From Carnegiea gigantea (lineage: Eukaryota > Streptophyta > Magnoliopsida > Caryophyllales > Cactaceae), in contig JAKOGI010000418.1 of assembly GCA_029747015.1 (NCBI GenBank), positions 414,501 through 478,500 on the forward strand: a stretch of DNA of 64,000 nucleotides, written 5' to 3'. The position numbers and the translations under genes are program-made. Below the pieces are notes generated by a model that was not told where the DNA came from, ran no database searches, and saw nothing but the letters and a program-made list of their open reading frames with translations. Shown here in pieces: positions 1 to 12,319 of the stretch; within the stretch, counting starts at the first letter, position 1, and every line of letters starts with the position of its first letter.

Positions 1-1407
1 TGATGATCTTTGCAGACTAGGTAGACTTCTTTGGTTTAGTTTGATTCTTTGATTTGCCTAATTGTGCATAAAAATGCTTGAGAATGAGTTTGCAAAAATT
101 AGCTTCATCTTTTGACCATTTGTTGAGTGCCACTTGATTACCCTATGACTCTTTATATGAATTTTGGCATGTGTTTACTAATGAGCTAGTTATGACCTTG
201 GTAGATGTCCCGTGAGGCTTTGAGCTTTTAGAGACTATTTATCAATTTAGTCTTATGTTTCTTTCATGTGCAACTCTTCGTTGACATCATTTCTCTATAA
301 CTTGCTTTGATTCTCATTCAAGATCACATTTCGCATATGCATTTAGCCAATATGATTGAGGCATTCTTTGACTTGTTAAACCCAACGACCAAATGGCCAC
401 CTTTGTTGCGCATTATATCCCTTGCTAGCCCCTTTGAACTTATATCCGCTTTTCTTAATTTGAAGCTCCTACTATCGCCTACGGGCAAATGATTATCTCA
501 CCCTAGAGCCAAGACTAGAGGAGCATTTCATTCTTCTGCATCGAGTTTGATTGGGAACTAGTAAGGTGTATTATCTTTTTAGTGGATTTGGTTATTTGGT
601 GAAGGGATGTGTGATCTTGTTTGATAAAAGGAAATCCCTTCTCTTCTACAAAGTTTAGAGAAGAGTTGAGATTCAAAGTTTGGTATGGATTTCCTTTGGC
701 TAACTCTTTTAAAAAACAAACCAAAAAAAACTAAAAAGAGAAAAAAAAGAGCATAATAAAAAAAGTGTTAGCCTTGTTGGGACTGTAAAATATTTATGAC
801 TTTTAACTCTTTGTCTCTTCAATTCAAGATGTATTTTGTCGATGAATTGTATTGGTCTAGGGAGGATGTTGCATGATGCATTGGAAACGTTTAACTCTTA
901 ATCTATGGCTTCTAGCTCCACATTTCCAAAACATTTGTTCCCCTCTTACCTTTACCCATAGCCCCATTACAATCTTATGAAAGTCCTCATGATTGTCTAG
1001 TGTGTTTATATTTTAGTGATGGCGAATTATAGAGTCATTGTCGAGCTTATGGTAGATTTGACTCTATAGAATGAGAATTGAGAGAATCTTCATATATATT
1101 TTCAAACACATGAGTGATGAGTGCCACATGACTATAGTGAGGTTCTACCAACATTGCGAGCTTCATTTGTTTCGTATATTAAATGATTGTATTTGATGAT
1201 TTGGGGGGATTGATTCAAATTTGACATTGTGGTATATCAAGTGGTCTTCAAAAATTTCTTTTCCTAGTCTATTTGCTAAATGATTTTTACATCTTTTTGG
1301 GCTACCTTTGGATTGATTTTTCCATTGAAATGCTATTATGTCCATCCTGAGGAGGTTTAGTATAATTTTTGATCTTAGCCTTGCTTAGGGACAAGCAACT
1401 ATTTAAG
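1..1407 (+). mobile_element. Decayed 3' internal region of gypsy-like element G
   Basis: This AT-rich stretch has no open frame longer than about 75 codons and no recognisable gag or pol motif. I assign it to an LTR retrotransposon because it runs directly into a polypurine tract and an LTR start at 1420. The segment just before that, around 1380-1400, contains 'GGGACAAGCAA', a phrase I associate with the 3' untranslated end of plant Ty3/gypsy elements. The 5' part of the element is outside the window, so its lineage and age cannot be read. Confidence 0.5.
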
Positions 1408-1419
1408 CATGGGAGAGTT
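1408..1419 (+). other. Polypurine tract of element G
   Basis: A purine-rich run (CATGGGAGAGTT) sits immediately before the TGATAAGGGCG start of the LTR. This is the expected place for the plus-strand DNA primer of an LTR retrotransposon. Confidence 0.5.
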
Positions 1420-2226
1420 TGATAAGGGCGTATCGTATATATCATTTTAGGGTTATTTTGCTACATTTTTAGGAGAATTATGTGCTTTAAGTTACCATTT
1501 ATACTTCTATTCTCGTTTTATGCTTGGGTATGGTTCTTTTCTGTGTTTTGCAGGACCAAGCATTTAACCCTCATTCAAGTATATTTTAACCCCCCTATGG
1601 ATGCCCATGAGATGTTATGTCCATGGAGTAAGAGAAGAACAGAAAACTTGCTTCTAGCTAAGGCCTAATATTGTGATTTTGGCCAAATTTTGTTTCCAGC
1701 CAAGACCCTCATTGTGATCGGATTTTGACCAAATTTTCCTTGTACCCTTGAAACAATTGAATGAAGAACTGAAAGGTGAAATTTGATTCTTAGACTGCCT
1801 GATAAGACCTAATATTACGATGACTCGAATGAGAGATTTCCATATTAGGAGAACGAGACAGTAATCAAAAATATTCAACTCAAATTAAGACAAATTAGTC
1901 TGAAAAACCGACTTTTGCTTAGTTTAAGCAATTTGGTCGATTTCAAAAGAATAGACTAAATTCTAGATAGATTGCAATTCCTTAAATTATCCAATTAGAG
2001 AAAAGCATATGTTAATCATATTAACCTAGCACCTTTCATAACTAAATAAATTCCCTAGCTATTTCTCCTTGATTGAATTTAGAATCAGTTTATTAGAAGT
2101 TATTAAATCAAAATTCCTCGATTAAGTAATTGCTTAGCATTTTCTGATTGAAAGGACTCGCTAGATTAGTTTGGTCCCTAAGGACGATATTTTATCTATA
2201 GTACGACACCCGTGCACTTGCGGGCA
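1420..2226 (+). repeat. 3' LTR of element G
   Basis: The segment begins TGATAAGGGCG right after the polypurine tract and ends ...CACTTGCGGGCA, giving TG...CA termini and a length near 807 bp. The last 60 bases (a 'GTCCCTAAGGACGATATT' block, then 'GTACGACACCCGTGCACTTG') look like the 3' ends of many plant gypsy LTRs. The 5' LTR is not in the window, so the ends and the target duplication cannot be confirmed by comparison. Confidence 0.55.
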
Positions 2227-2239
2227 GTGGTCATATGTA

Positions 2240-3119
2240 AGGTTATGTAAAAATTTATCTTTGTAAGGTTTACGAAAATTAGAAAAGCTTGGTACATTGG
2301 CCCTAATCTGCAAAGGCCCAGTTTTATAATTAGTGGTACATATGCTATGTAAGTTTCTTAAGTTTTAAATATTAGGCTAAACATATGAGCAGGTCAAGCG
2401 GCGCTCACGCTTTGAAAGGTGTAACCCAAGCAACCAATCTTGCCTTCTGTTTCTATAGGTTATGTTTCTAATAGGTTTAAGCAGGTTACCTTAACAGTCA
2501 TCCCCAGAAGAGGACTGTGGCGTATAATACAACCCCATTCAGTGGGGGTGTTGCGTTTAGTGGTATCAAAGCTATAGGGTTTTATTAAAAAAAGAAAAAA
2601 GAGAAAAAGGAGATTTGACTCGCCAATATATTTTTGGTTGGGGCAAATAATAACCCCTCCAATAAGGAGGCGACATGTGGCGGCGTTCAAGTTAACAGGG
2701 AGCACTACTTGACTGCATGCTTTTAGAAAGAGAATGAGGGGAGCATGATGGTAATTAGACATCCCTAATAGAAAAATTACCCCCTACCCTTTTAGTGCTA
2801 GCCTCAAGGGTATAAATACCCTAACTTTTCCCATTTGGGGGGACTCTACATTTTTACTTTGCACTTTAGACAGACTTACTAATCTCTCTCTATCTCTGTC
2901 TCTCTCTCTCTCTCTGCTCTTTGCTCTCTCAACTTGCTTCTCAAATTCTTCTTGAGACTCACCTGAGCATCGAAGGGGCCTTCCTCGGGAGAAACACTCG
3001 AGGCTGACCTTCGTACAGGTCATTGAAGGAAGACATGTCTGTGTCATTGATCGATTGACACGTCAGCCACACTTAAGTCTAAACGTCACCACCCCTCCAG
3101 TAAGTTTCATTCCAAAACA
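2240..3119 (+). repeat. 5' LTR of element A (left edge uncertain)
   Basis: The right end is set by '...TTCCAAAACA' followed by a TGGC primer site. The LTR contains a TATA box at 2811 and a CT-rich microsatellite (about 2882-2918) that would lie in the transcribed leader. I could not find the left end by comparison, because the matching 3' LTR lies beyond 64000; 2240 is a placeholder just past the LTR of G. Confidence 0.5.
2811..2817 (+). promoter_or_regulatory. TATA box in 5' LTR of element A
   Basis: TATAAAT lies about 300 bp before the LTR end and is followed by a CT-rich leader, the usual arrangement of a plant LTR promoter. It would drive the genomic RNA of A. Confidence 0.55.
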
Positions 3120-3122
3120 AAT

Positions 3123-3139
3123 TGGCATCGTCTATGGGG
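3123..3139 (+). other. Primer binding site of element A
   Basis: TGGCATCGTCTATGGGG follows the LTR end after three bases. It is a decayed form of the TGGCGCCGTCTGTGGG leader I know from plant Tat elements, so it marks the minus-strand primer site. Confidence 0.6.
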
Positions 3140-4536
3140 ATGCATCGGTAAGGTGGTTGATCCTCGGTCGAAAGCATCAAAGCAGCGAGACAAAGGCAAG
3201 TGGGCAGCAGTAGAGGCCTCCCAGGGGGCAGGAGGCCTCCCCAGTGCAAAGCACCAAAGAGAATTTGGTGAATCATCCTTCCGCTCTGTAGTTTGTCACC
3301 ACAGAACAATTAGGGGAGGCATTAAAGCAAGTCCAAGAGGCAGTGATCCGTGGGTCTACGAGAAAATGAAGTCAACTGATCGTCAGCCTGAGCTAATCCG
3401 GGAATTCGAGTATGAGCTAACGCCAAGATACACCCCCCATATAGAGCCGACACCCTCAAAGGTATGTAAACGCCTTACAGGTCGAAGATGGCAGGAGAAT
3501 TATCAAAGCTAAGCAGGCCATGCAAAAAGCTCAAAACAGCATCGCTCCCTCCCATTCCATCACGACTGCCTATACATCCAAGGGCCGGGCACCGAGTGGT
3601 ACGATGAACAATAGGAATCCTCTCACCCTCATTACTTGAAAGCAGGAGGCTCCGAGGAAAGAATTATGTTGTTTCTTAAGTCCATAGGAAGGACCCTGAC
3701 AGAGACTTAGGTACCCCTCAGTACCCATCTCCCCTCCAAACGTCTAGCACCAAGAGGAGGATAGAAGTAAGGGGCCTTATCCAATATCATGGGTTGCTTT
3801 CAGTCATGCAGCTGTGCCATTCAGGGCCACCCGCACTTCAAATTGTGGGCTCCTCAAAGGAACGACGCTTGCCCTCTTTCTCAACACCCTTCAGTAGGGT
3901 AATTATGAAGGCGTTGCACCCTAAGAAGGTCAGAATGCCAACAATCAATTCTTTTGACGGGAACTACTAACCCTGACAACCATCTGGATGTCTATAAGGT
4001 ACAGATGCACGTCCAGGATGTCGATGACGCAATTTGTTGATGCTACTTCTTGGCCACATTGAAAGGAATCGCATGGAAATGGTTCAATGGGCTCCTCGAA
4101 GGACTACATGATGAGGTTCAACCATAAAGCCATCCTAATCCCAGACTTACAGGATGGGGTGTTGTACACGACTTTTCTCAATGGGTTGCTCCCTAGAAGG
4201 TTCAAGTTTTCCCTAGCTGAGAGCAAGGTGACAACATTAGTAGAAGCTCTAAGGAGGGTCCAAGACTTCATACAGGCTACAGACATATGTGCGGGGGATG
4301 ATTTCGTCCGGCCTGACAATCGAAAAAGATGAGGGGAGGATAAGGGTTCCCCGACAGACAAGCGTCATAGGAAGGATGACGAGAGAATTGGGCATTTCCA
4401 CACTATGCCCCGTGACATTCTCATGGAGATCAAGGGTAACACAATGCTAGGGTGCCCAATGCTCGTTGATATCCTAGCAAAATTCAGGATTAAGAATAAG
4501 TATTACGAGTACCATGAGGATCACGGACATAGCAAT
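3140..4536 (+). pseudogene. gag of element A, N-terminal part (split)
   Basis: Gag forms the particle shell in the cytoplasm. Identifiable stretches are 'KVRMPTINSFDG' (about 3930), 'NPDNHLDVYKVQMHVQDV' (about 3970), 'LKGIAWKWF' (about 4055), and 4087-4332 with 'DYMMRFNHKA' and 'FLNGLLPRRFKFSLAES'. It ends with a histidine-rich 'YYEYHEDHGH' at about 4501-4530. The frame is broken by several stops. About 40-50 residues normally found between the W-x-W-F motif and 'DYMMRF' are missing at about 4090, an internal deletion. At 4536 the gene is interrupted by element B and resumes in frame at 53920. Confidence 0.8.
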
Positions 4537-4753
4537 GCCTAGGATTCTTAACTCAGGCTAATTGTTTGGGTTAGTGTTTTCATTAATTGCGTTCTATTTA
4601 GTTGACCATGTTAGATTATTTCTTTATGAGTCAATTAGGTGTAATATTTATACAGAGAGATTTTGTTAATTTTCCTATTTTAGTACGCAATTATGTAAAA
4701 TTAGTGAATTCATTAGTTAGGTACCCAAGATATGATTACGCAAAATTTGTAAG
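4537..4753 (+). repeat. 5' LTR of element B, first segment
   Basis: About 217 bp matching the start of the right LTR (50350-50560): both carry 'GATTCTTAACTC', 'TTTGGGTTAGTG' and 'TCTATTTAGTTGA'. It stops at the insertion of D, whose duplicated target is GTAAG (4749-4753). The LTR resumes at 29003. Confidence 0.85.
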
Positions 4754-6529
4754 TGTAACGCCCCCAACCCAAGGAGGGGTCATACCGCTAGGACTCCCTA
4801 TAAGGAAATCCTTAAGACTCTTAAAGATCGAGGGTTTAGATTAGCATTTAGATAGTCATTTTTAAAAAAACTACAAGAGTTTCCCTTATTTTAGCAACAT
4901 TTTAGGGTCTTAGCTCAGCTAAGGGTACCTGTAAGCTGGTAATAAGGTATAACATGTTGTAAAATAACCCAAATTCAACCCCTCAGGCCACTCACCCGGA
5001 TTACTCATAATTAAACAACTAACATAAGGGTCAAAGTAATACCTATATAGGTACAGAGCCGACTACAAGCTTTCACATACAACAATAAACTTAAATATTT
5101 ACAATGTAGTAGGCATCGAGCACTTGCAAAGCCGTCAAAAGAGCTCTAATGGGTCGGCGTCAAAATAACGTAAAAATATCCCTTATACCTGCTCAAACTG
5201 AACCTAGATAAGGGAATAAATAAAGGAATGAGCAACCACATGCTCAGTAAGATTTCCTCTACTCCTTAAAATTAAAACCATTTGCAGGTAATAATACAAT
5301 ATTAGTCACATATCACATATTTATACAATCCTATCATACTAGGCAATCATAGCCCCCAAGGAAAGATTACCACCCTTATACTTCACGCTAGTTCTTCAAT
5401 TCATCCCTAGGCCCTTAATGACCAATCTTCCTTTCTAACAAGCATTCAAGTACGTAAACAAGTAAACACAAAGAGTGAGTATGAAACTTTCAAATATACT
5501 TTTGAAAACACAGTGACTCTCGATATATTCCAGGAATAGTTTATAATTCACACCAACCACCTTCTTTAAAGCTTATAATTCTTTCTAAAAGTTCTCGAAA
5601 CATCCAAACTGGTAAGAAAGACTTGGTAGGAAACACTCTTTCATAGAATATACACATTGAAAACCTTGAATGTACGATGCATTACTAGGATATAACCATA
5701 CTTCATTTGAAACTTCATTCAACTATACTTGGAGACACGTTCATAAAATATGTGCAGGATATGTATATTTGAAAGCGTTCTTTCTTTGCTTAAAAACACT
5801 TTACTTAAGCCTCTTGAGGCTCATATTCTTTAAAGGAACTTCTTTTGTAATGGTCCTCTAATGACCCTTATAAGCTTTTCAAATCTTATCCAATATGGCC
5901 TCGTAATGGCCCTTAGAAATCTTTCTTTTCTGAAATGTTTAAAATGGCAAAATGCCAATTTCATATTTATTAGGAACTTACTCATTGCATAAAAACATCT
6001 TATTACGCTGGCTAGGGGAGATCTACACTGCGCCAAAGTGAGATCGTCACTCACAACTCATGTTATCTCCGGAGTATACGTACTTAACTTTTTAGCCAAA
6101 ACAAAGAGCAACTCTAACTTCGATATTGTCCTCTATAGGGCAACAGCCCACGCCAACATAGTCATATCTTGAGTCCAGTCCCCCTCAAGGTTCTCTTATG
6201 CGTCACACATCATAATATATCTGGGGAACAGCTCATACCAAGATAGTCATATCTTGAGTCCAGTTCCTCGGAACAGCCCACACCATCTTTGCGTCTAGCT
6301 CCCAACATTACCTTTGGGGGAAACAGCTTATGCCATCTTTGCATCCAGTTCCCACCCTCAAGGTCTGGCCAATCGCCTAGCACTTTCTTAGCCTTTAAAA
6401 CATATTTCATTTCTCGTTTTCAGTTGCTTACTTCGCTAAAATCTTATTTTTTTAACAAAACGACCATAACCTTTCGAAATGTTTATAATTCATTCGCTTT
6501 TATCTTAAAAACTTCTTGTAAACAAAATA

Positions 6530-6840
6530 ACTTTGCTAACTCGTAAATCGACTTTGCTTTTCACTTAACAATAAGTTTGCTAACTCGTAGATCGACTTGG
6601 TTTTTAACTTAAAAGCTTCTTATAAGCGCAATAAGTTTGCTAACTCGTAAATCGACTTCGTTTTTAATTTAAAAACTTCTTATAAACATAATAAATATGC
6701 TAACTCATAAATCAACTTCGTTTTTAACTTAAAAGCATCTTATAAACGTAATAAGTTTGCTAACTCGTAAATTGACTTCGTTTTTAACTTAACACCTTCT
6801 TATAAATGTAATAAGTTTGCTAACTCATAAATCGAAACTC
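6530..6840. repeat. 60-bp tandem array in the 3' LTR of D
   Basis: Units built around 'AAGTTTGCTAACTCGTAAAT' start near 6571, 6631, 6691, 6751 and 6811, an exact 60-bp period, with one degenerate unit before them. The sister LTR has more units (see 25982-26440). Confidence 0.9.
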
Positions 6841-6871
6841 ATTTGGAACTTAAGGTACTTAGCGTTTAATT

Positions 6872-6963
6872 CAAACTAGATTCGTAATTGAAGCTTATTG
6901 AAACATAAAGTAATAATCAAATTAGATTCGTAATTGAAGCTTATAGAAACTTGAAGTAATAAA
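6872..6963. repeat. 46-bp tandem repeat, two copies, in the 3' LTR of D
   Basis: 'CAAACTAGATTCGTAATTGA' recurs at 6872 and 6918, a 46-bp period. The other LTR of D has three copies at 26468-26605. Confidence 0.85.
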
Positions 6964-9364
6964 CTCATTCAAACTAGCATATAACTCAAACTAAGTTTCA
7001 TAACAAACTCATTCAGTTGTCTAATTTTAGTTTGTTTGAAATCTTTTTTATACTCAAAGAAGGGTGCTGAAGCAAATTGAAACTTTAAATCATTCTCAGC
7101 TTACTATTCTTCAAAACTTAGAATACTTGGCTCGCTTATGATTCAAACAAGGTTTCTTTAGAATTTTTCAACATAAATGCTTCTTAAACTCATAATGATT
7201 TTACTATGTCGTAACTCGAAAGTCAATCGAAACTTAAACAAGCAGCTAGCATGCAAGTCAGCTAAATTTCATAATTATACCTTAATATGTCCTTTTTCAA
7301 GACATTTAAATCCTTTTAAACACAAAGAGAAGTTATATAAAAACCAATGCCTTAAAACATTTTCGAATTCACTTTTAGTTTGCTTTTAAACTTCCTAAGC
7401 CTATCAACTATTCAGTCGAGTCACTCACTGAATAGTTCGATGATTTAGGATTTCTTTTAGGCTGTAAACGTCTTCATAAATTGTCAGGCAATTGGTAAGT
7501 ATTCAAAAGCATTCGCAATCATGAAAATAAGCTTTCTGAATGACCCTTCTTTTAAAAGACGTCTAAAATTCCAAGAATTGGTCACATAGTGTCACGTAGC
7601 ACATTGGGGGGAAGGGGTTTGCACATAGCACATTTACACACTTCGTAGCACAACTTGGCAGAATCTACTTAATAAGCCACACATGACGTCGCAATCCACA
7701 CGATTGCGGCAATTCATAACCCACGCTCCCTCCTTACACAACACCAATCACAAGAACATCAAATGTCTCATTAGTTCCACCTCAAACCATCCAACTACCA
7801 AGTTCGGTTCAACATTGACATGCACAGACCAATAATACATAGAACGATAATATATTGGTATAACATGCATGTTTAATAACCAACATAGAGTTTAACGTAT
7901 ACTTAACTAATGCAAATAGAAACTCCAAAGCAATATTTACTTTCTAGTTCGTAACCCAATATCCATAGGCATAGTATTTCATTGTAATTACTATAAATTG
8001 ACCATTAACATGCCCAAACCGATTTAGCTATAACCTTTAGACATAATTCAATTTATTCCACAATTATTTCAATTAGCATCCTAAAGCTTCAAACGGAATT
8101 CGAACTAATAACTGATGATGTCACAGTGCTATGCCAACATTCTATTGATTAAACATTCCTCCAAACTACCCGGTTATTAAAAGCTAGCATCAATTCGATA
8201 AACAAATGACCCAAAATCAGCAACACGTTTGTAATTTCTCAATCTCGACTCTAAGTTCCCCCAAACTGATTTCAATCCTTAAAATTAACATGCGCTAGCT
8301 AGTTTAATTAAATTCGTTGAAATTAATAGTATTTTCAGAGTAAAGAAATCCTCACCTTAATTCCGGGCTAGGTGTTCGTTCGAAGGGCAGACTGGCTTGA
8401 CTTTAAGTGTTCGACCACTCCAAATCCTCAATTCTTGCTCACCTACGCACGAACAGACCCTAATCATGCCCAATTCACGCCCAAACTCACAAAATTCAAA
8501 CCCTAAAACAGACCCAAATTTCACTTACTCACTTGAGGTTGAATTGGGTGTTTGAAGTTGCGAATTTTTACTCCAATTTATAGACGATTGAAGCAACTAA
8601 GAGCTGAATTGCATGGCCATACCTGGGCATGCGTTCGTGCTCCAATTTTTCCCCCCAACCTACCGAAAACGTGGTGGTTTTGCTCTGATCTCAGCCCAAA
8701 TTTCGCACCAATTGTTACTAGCTTGAAGGGGTGGTCGAATGGGAGAGTTTTGCATCTATTGGTGGCGACAATCTTATGGGTTTTGAGCATGAAAGGCCAT
8801 GTGTATGGTGGAGAATGAGGAGGAAGAAGGAGAAGAGCAGAGAGAAGAGAGAGAATGTCAGCGGGGTTCACGTATGAAGGAAGAAGAAGGAGAGGGGGTC
8901 ACGCATAAATTACCAAAATGCCCCTCCCTCTCTCTTTCTTTTTATTTTTGTTCCAAGCTGCTTAAGAATTGGTACCGCTAACCTAATTCGTAACCCGAAT
9001 TCTAAATCCAAAATTGATGACATGACCTTTCATCGATTACTCATTCCAAAAATATCTAGGTTCGATTTAATAAATATGGAACTACTTCTAAGGTTACAAC
9101 CTAATCGTATTCGGGTTCCTACTTGAATTAGTACTCGTTAATAACCATTAATAATGCTTATTAAAAATTCATTGAATAAATTTTCAAACTAATAATAATC
9201 ATAGTAATAATTTTTAATAACGATAATATTTTTTTTAATAAAATTACCGCTTACATAGGCACATTGATAATAATTTAACTCATATCGTTAATAAAATACG
9301 ATTTTTGTGACGTAAAAAGGCATTAAGAATAGCTTAATGGAAAAACAAGTACGCAGGTATTACA

Positions 9365-9376
9365 CTCTCCCCTCTT
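9365..9376 (-). other. Polypurine tract of element D
   Basis: On the minus strand this reads AAGAGGGGAGAG, directly before the TGTAATACC start of the LTR and after 'TTTCGAGGAGGAAAG'. It fixes the orientation of D as minus. Confidence 0.8.
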
Positions 9377-9409
9377 AAAAGACTTTCCTCCTCGAAATTG
9401 CTTAGTTGG

Positions 9410-9800
9410 AGGAATTAATGTGGGTACTTTTCCCGCATTCTTTTCACAATCCAAGTCACTTTATGCTTAGCTATCTAATCCATCTCCACAACAACAACAC
9501 AATCTCTAAAGGTAAGACCAGTATGATAGATAGTTCCTAAGGAAGAGGTCATAGAAAGTTGTATATGCATCTCGTGAGGCTTACTAACAAGTTTCTTCGC
9601 AAATCAAGGGTAACAAAAGGGCGAGTATCACCAGAATTAGACAAGATGGGGGCATAAAGTTGGTTAACAAGAAGAATACCCGATATTGTGTTAGCAGGTT
9701 CTCCAGTCTCCTTTCCTTCTAGCTAAGCATCCGACTACCAATTAGTGGCTTCTGGTTGCTTCTATTGTCCCCTGAGGGAGCACCAACAGTTGGGCAACCT
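9410..9800 (-). pseudogene. Aspartic protease remnant of element D
   Basis: A retropepsin would cleave the Gag-Pol polyprotein. Short pieces can be read on the minus strand in more than one frame: 'GILLVNQLYAPIL' (about 9640-9690), 'NSGDTRPFV' where the family has a D-S-G-A-T-H active site, then 'YHTGLTFRDCVVVVEMD' (about 9490-9540). The catalytic aspartate is replaced by asparagine and there are stops and frame changes. After this the sequence runs straight to the polypurine tract, so the rest of pol is deleted. Confidence 0.6.
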
Positions 9801-9849
9801 CATTGTGCCGCTAGTTTGACTCCTATTCTGGACCTCTAAATGTTACCCT

Positions 9850-10678
9850 GACTATTCCATATAGCCTTTGGGTAATTGGCGACTTTGTGACCCATATCAG
9901 CACGTCCAAAACATGCCCCCATAAGGCTTCTGCATGGGCCAGGGTGTTGACGTCTACACTAGTCACACATTTTCCTCGGTTTCTATTGAGCAGTTTGCTT
10001 TCCTTTGTCCTATTTCATCCTAGGTTTAAACCTCCAGAAGTCTTTGTTTCCCTGAGAATTGGATCCCCCAGGGCTAAATTTCCTCTTTACTTAGTCCTTT
10101 TCTCTATTATCAGTTTCAGTTTCATTCATGATGCGGGCTGCCTTCACTGCCTTTTGGTACATTTCTTGAAAATTATCACAAGTATACCCTGCTATTATCT
10201 ACTTCACTTCCTCTATTAATCCCTGTTCAAACTGGTCCATCCTCATTTCTTCGGTGGCCACTTGATTTGGTGCAAATCGGCTTAGCTCATTGAACTTTAC
10301 CGCATATTTAATTATGCTCATTTCTCCTTGTTTCAAGCATAAGAACTCCCATTCCTTAGCTCTCCTTATGTCTTGGGGGTAATATTGAGCATCCAATTAA
10401 GTTCCCAGTTGGTTCCAGGTCAACGCAGGTCCACCTACCCCAGGTTTCACTGTACCCCACCAGAACTCAGCTTCTTTTTTAAATTGATGGGCGGCAAGAT
10501 GCACCTTGAACCTCTCAGGGCACTCCATGATTTCAAATAAGTTTTCCATTCTCCGAAGCCACTTCTTGTATACCATAGGGTCAGTTCCACCTTCAAACTT
10601 GGGAGGTTTAAGCTTATTAAACTGACATATCATCTCCATGGCAGTTGGTTCTGGTATTAGTTCACATTGAGGAGGCAT
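9850..10678 (-). pseudogene. gag of element D
   Basis: This is a Retrotrans_gag-type protein. The first frame (10678 to 10397) holds 'FNKLKPPKFEGGTDP' and 'WLRRMENLFEIMECPE'. After one in-frame stop at about 10397 it continues (10396 to 10199) with 'QGEMSIIKYAVKFNELSRFA'. Beyond another stop a zinc-knuckle remnant, 'CFGRADMGHKVANYP' (about 9886-9917), has lost two cysteines: Arg and Tyr stand where the CX2CX4HX4C pattern needs Cys. It lies between the extra ORF (upstream on the minus strand) and the protease remnant. It is clearly related to gag of E but from a different family. Confidence 0.8.
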
Positions 10679-11103
10679 CTGTCACATAATTACACAAAGG
10701 ATTACTTAGTTCAAATTTCAACTAGGGGTTAACACGCAATTGTTCTAGGACTAATAGGGGTAGGTTTTCTTGATTAATGAAATGATTTGCAAGTGGGCGA
10801 AAGATGTTATGTATAGCTACTATTTTAGTCTCAGCTCAACCTTCGCATAATTATACATGGATATCACATTTTACTCAAGGAAATGCATGTATATGCTTGA
10901 ACAAACTAGTAAATTCATAACACTCGACACTCGGCAAGCACAACTACATTTATTTCATTGAACATTGATAATGTGATTTAGGAGTCATGGGAGATCTCGT
11001 CATCCTAGTGCTTCAGAATTAAAGGAAAACAAACTAAAAGGCTTGCATTCAACTTATTAGCATATAACATAACATTTGTGAACCTGGTTCACATAACCCT
11101 ACT

Positions 11104-11746
11104 CTATTCTTCATCTGAAGTGTCATTTCTAGAGAAGTTGTCAGCTATAGATTTACCTGGACTGTCAGATTGGTCATGGCTAGGGGCTAAGAGCTCTTGT
11201 AATACCGAAGTGGAAGTATACTCTATGTCGAGCGTCTGATCTACTAGTTCTTTCATCCTGAGCATGGTAGCCTGCCATCCTCAGGGGTTGTACGTTCCAT
11301 AGGCATCCATCCAGCGTACCCACATTATGGCAACTCGCTTATAGCGCTCTGCTTGAGGCCTTTTAGCAAAGAGATGCTTCATTTGGCGAAACTCTAGTTG
11401 ACTTCTCTCAGCCATAGTGGTGGGGAGGTGTTGGCTCACCGCAGGCTCGATGAGCTCAGTTTGGACAAGTTGGACGGCAGCAACGTTTCTTTGGCGTGAA
11501 GTGAATCCCAAGTGGTCTACATAGTGCTCTACTCATAGTAGGGATTCTACTAAACCCTGATAGGAATAAGGGGCACATTCCTTCCTGTATAAGGTCAAAT
11601 GTCGTAAGGTGAGGGTTACTTCCTTCTATCTTCCGTCCAAAGGCATCTTCCTTATGAAACTTGCTGCCCAAGTACTTTGGCTGATTCCATTGGGCACTCT
11701 TCGGCTGTGTACCCCCATTACATGCCAGAATATAACTGCATTCCAT
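11104..11746 (-). pseudogene. ORF0 of element D: extra ORF upstream of gag, broken
   Basis: This lies between the primer site (11974-11985) and gag (from 10678). It has two overlapping frames, 11746-11456 and 11511-11104; the second has one stop (11281-11283) and ends in the acidic 'NDTSDEE'. I do not recognise a family. Two stretches align with the ORF0 of E: 'GRKIE...L..FD..Q....LFL' at 11638-11561, and 'ELVDQTLDIE' at 11250-11221 against 'ELVDYLIDIG' in E. The same position, order of motifs and acidic tail suggest one protein family carried by both elements. The function is unknown. Because the alignment is by eye, homology is likely but not proven. Confidence 0.55.
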
Positions 11747-11973
11747 GTGGCCAACCAGAAAGGTAGATAAATATAATCAACGATATGGAAAACCGTCCTA
11801 CACTACCACTATAAGCGTAAGGGGAAAAACCAGTAAAAATATATATATATCATAAGTCACACCCTTGTTAATACGAGTAATACCAAGCAAGACAGATCAT
11901 ATAAGCACATAAGTCACGTACTTCACATAACACACGCATATTATGCTATCTAAATGCATAATGCAAACCCATG

Positions 11974-11985
11974 GCTCTGATACCA
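11974..11985 (-). other. Primer binding site of element D (initiator Met tRNA)
   Basis: The minus strand reads TGGTATCAGAGC, the complement of the 3' end of plant initiator methionine tRNA. It lies five bases inside the LTR end at 11991. It is a primer site, not a tRNA gene. Confidence 0.9.
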
Positions 11986-11990
11986 CTTAA

Positions 11991-12319
11991 TGTAACACGC
12001 CCAACCCGACGAGGGGTCACACCGCCAGGGCTCCCTAGAAGGAAATCCTTAAGACTCTTGAAGATCGAAGGTTTAGATTAGCATTTAGATAGTCATTCTA
12101 AAACAAAACTGCAAGAGTTTTCCCTATTTTGGCAACATTTTAGGGTCTTGGCTTAGCTAAGGGTACCTATAAGCTGGTAATAACGTATAACATGCGCTAA
12201 AATAACCCAAATTCAACCCCTCGCACCACTCGCCCGGGATTACTCACAATCAAACAACTAACACAAGGGTTAAAGTAATACATATACAGGTACAGAGCCG
12301 ACTACATGCTTTCACATAC
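11991..12319 (-). repeat. 5' LTR of element D, first segment
   Basis: The segment matches 4754-5085 of the other LTR with roughly one difference in ten bases near the end. It is cut at 12319 by element E, which duplicated CATAC. Confidence 0.85.

Larger units (their letters stand above)
4754..9364 (-). repeat. 3' LTR of element D
   Basis: About 4.6 kb with TG...CA termini ('TGTAACGCCCCC' and '...GGTATTACA' on the plus strand). It matches the other copy along its whole length and preserves the empty site of E near 5080 ('TTTCACATACAACAATAAAC'). It contains a 60-bp tandem array, a 46-bp tandem pair and a block at about 6123-6360 repeating 'TCATATCTTGAGTCCAG'. The mirror-image open frames near 8550-8870 are chance ORFs in its GA-rich part. 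Confidence 0.85.

Noticed and set aside
6530..6840. Regular 60-bp repeats resembling a CRISPR array
   Set aside because: The whole 60-bp unit repeats, with no unique spacers, and the setting is a plant LTR.
8552..8871. Pair of ORFs on both strands near 8.6-8.9 kb
   Set aside because: They lie inside the LTR of D, are decayed in the sister LTR (28,180-28,500) and have no recognisable domain.
11974..11985. Exact tRNA-like 12-mers (also 15325 and 32464)
   Set aside because: They are primer binding sites next to LTR ends; there is no cloverleaf around them.
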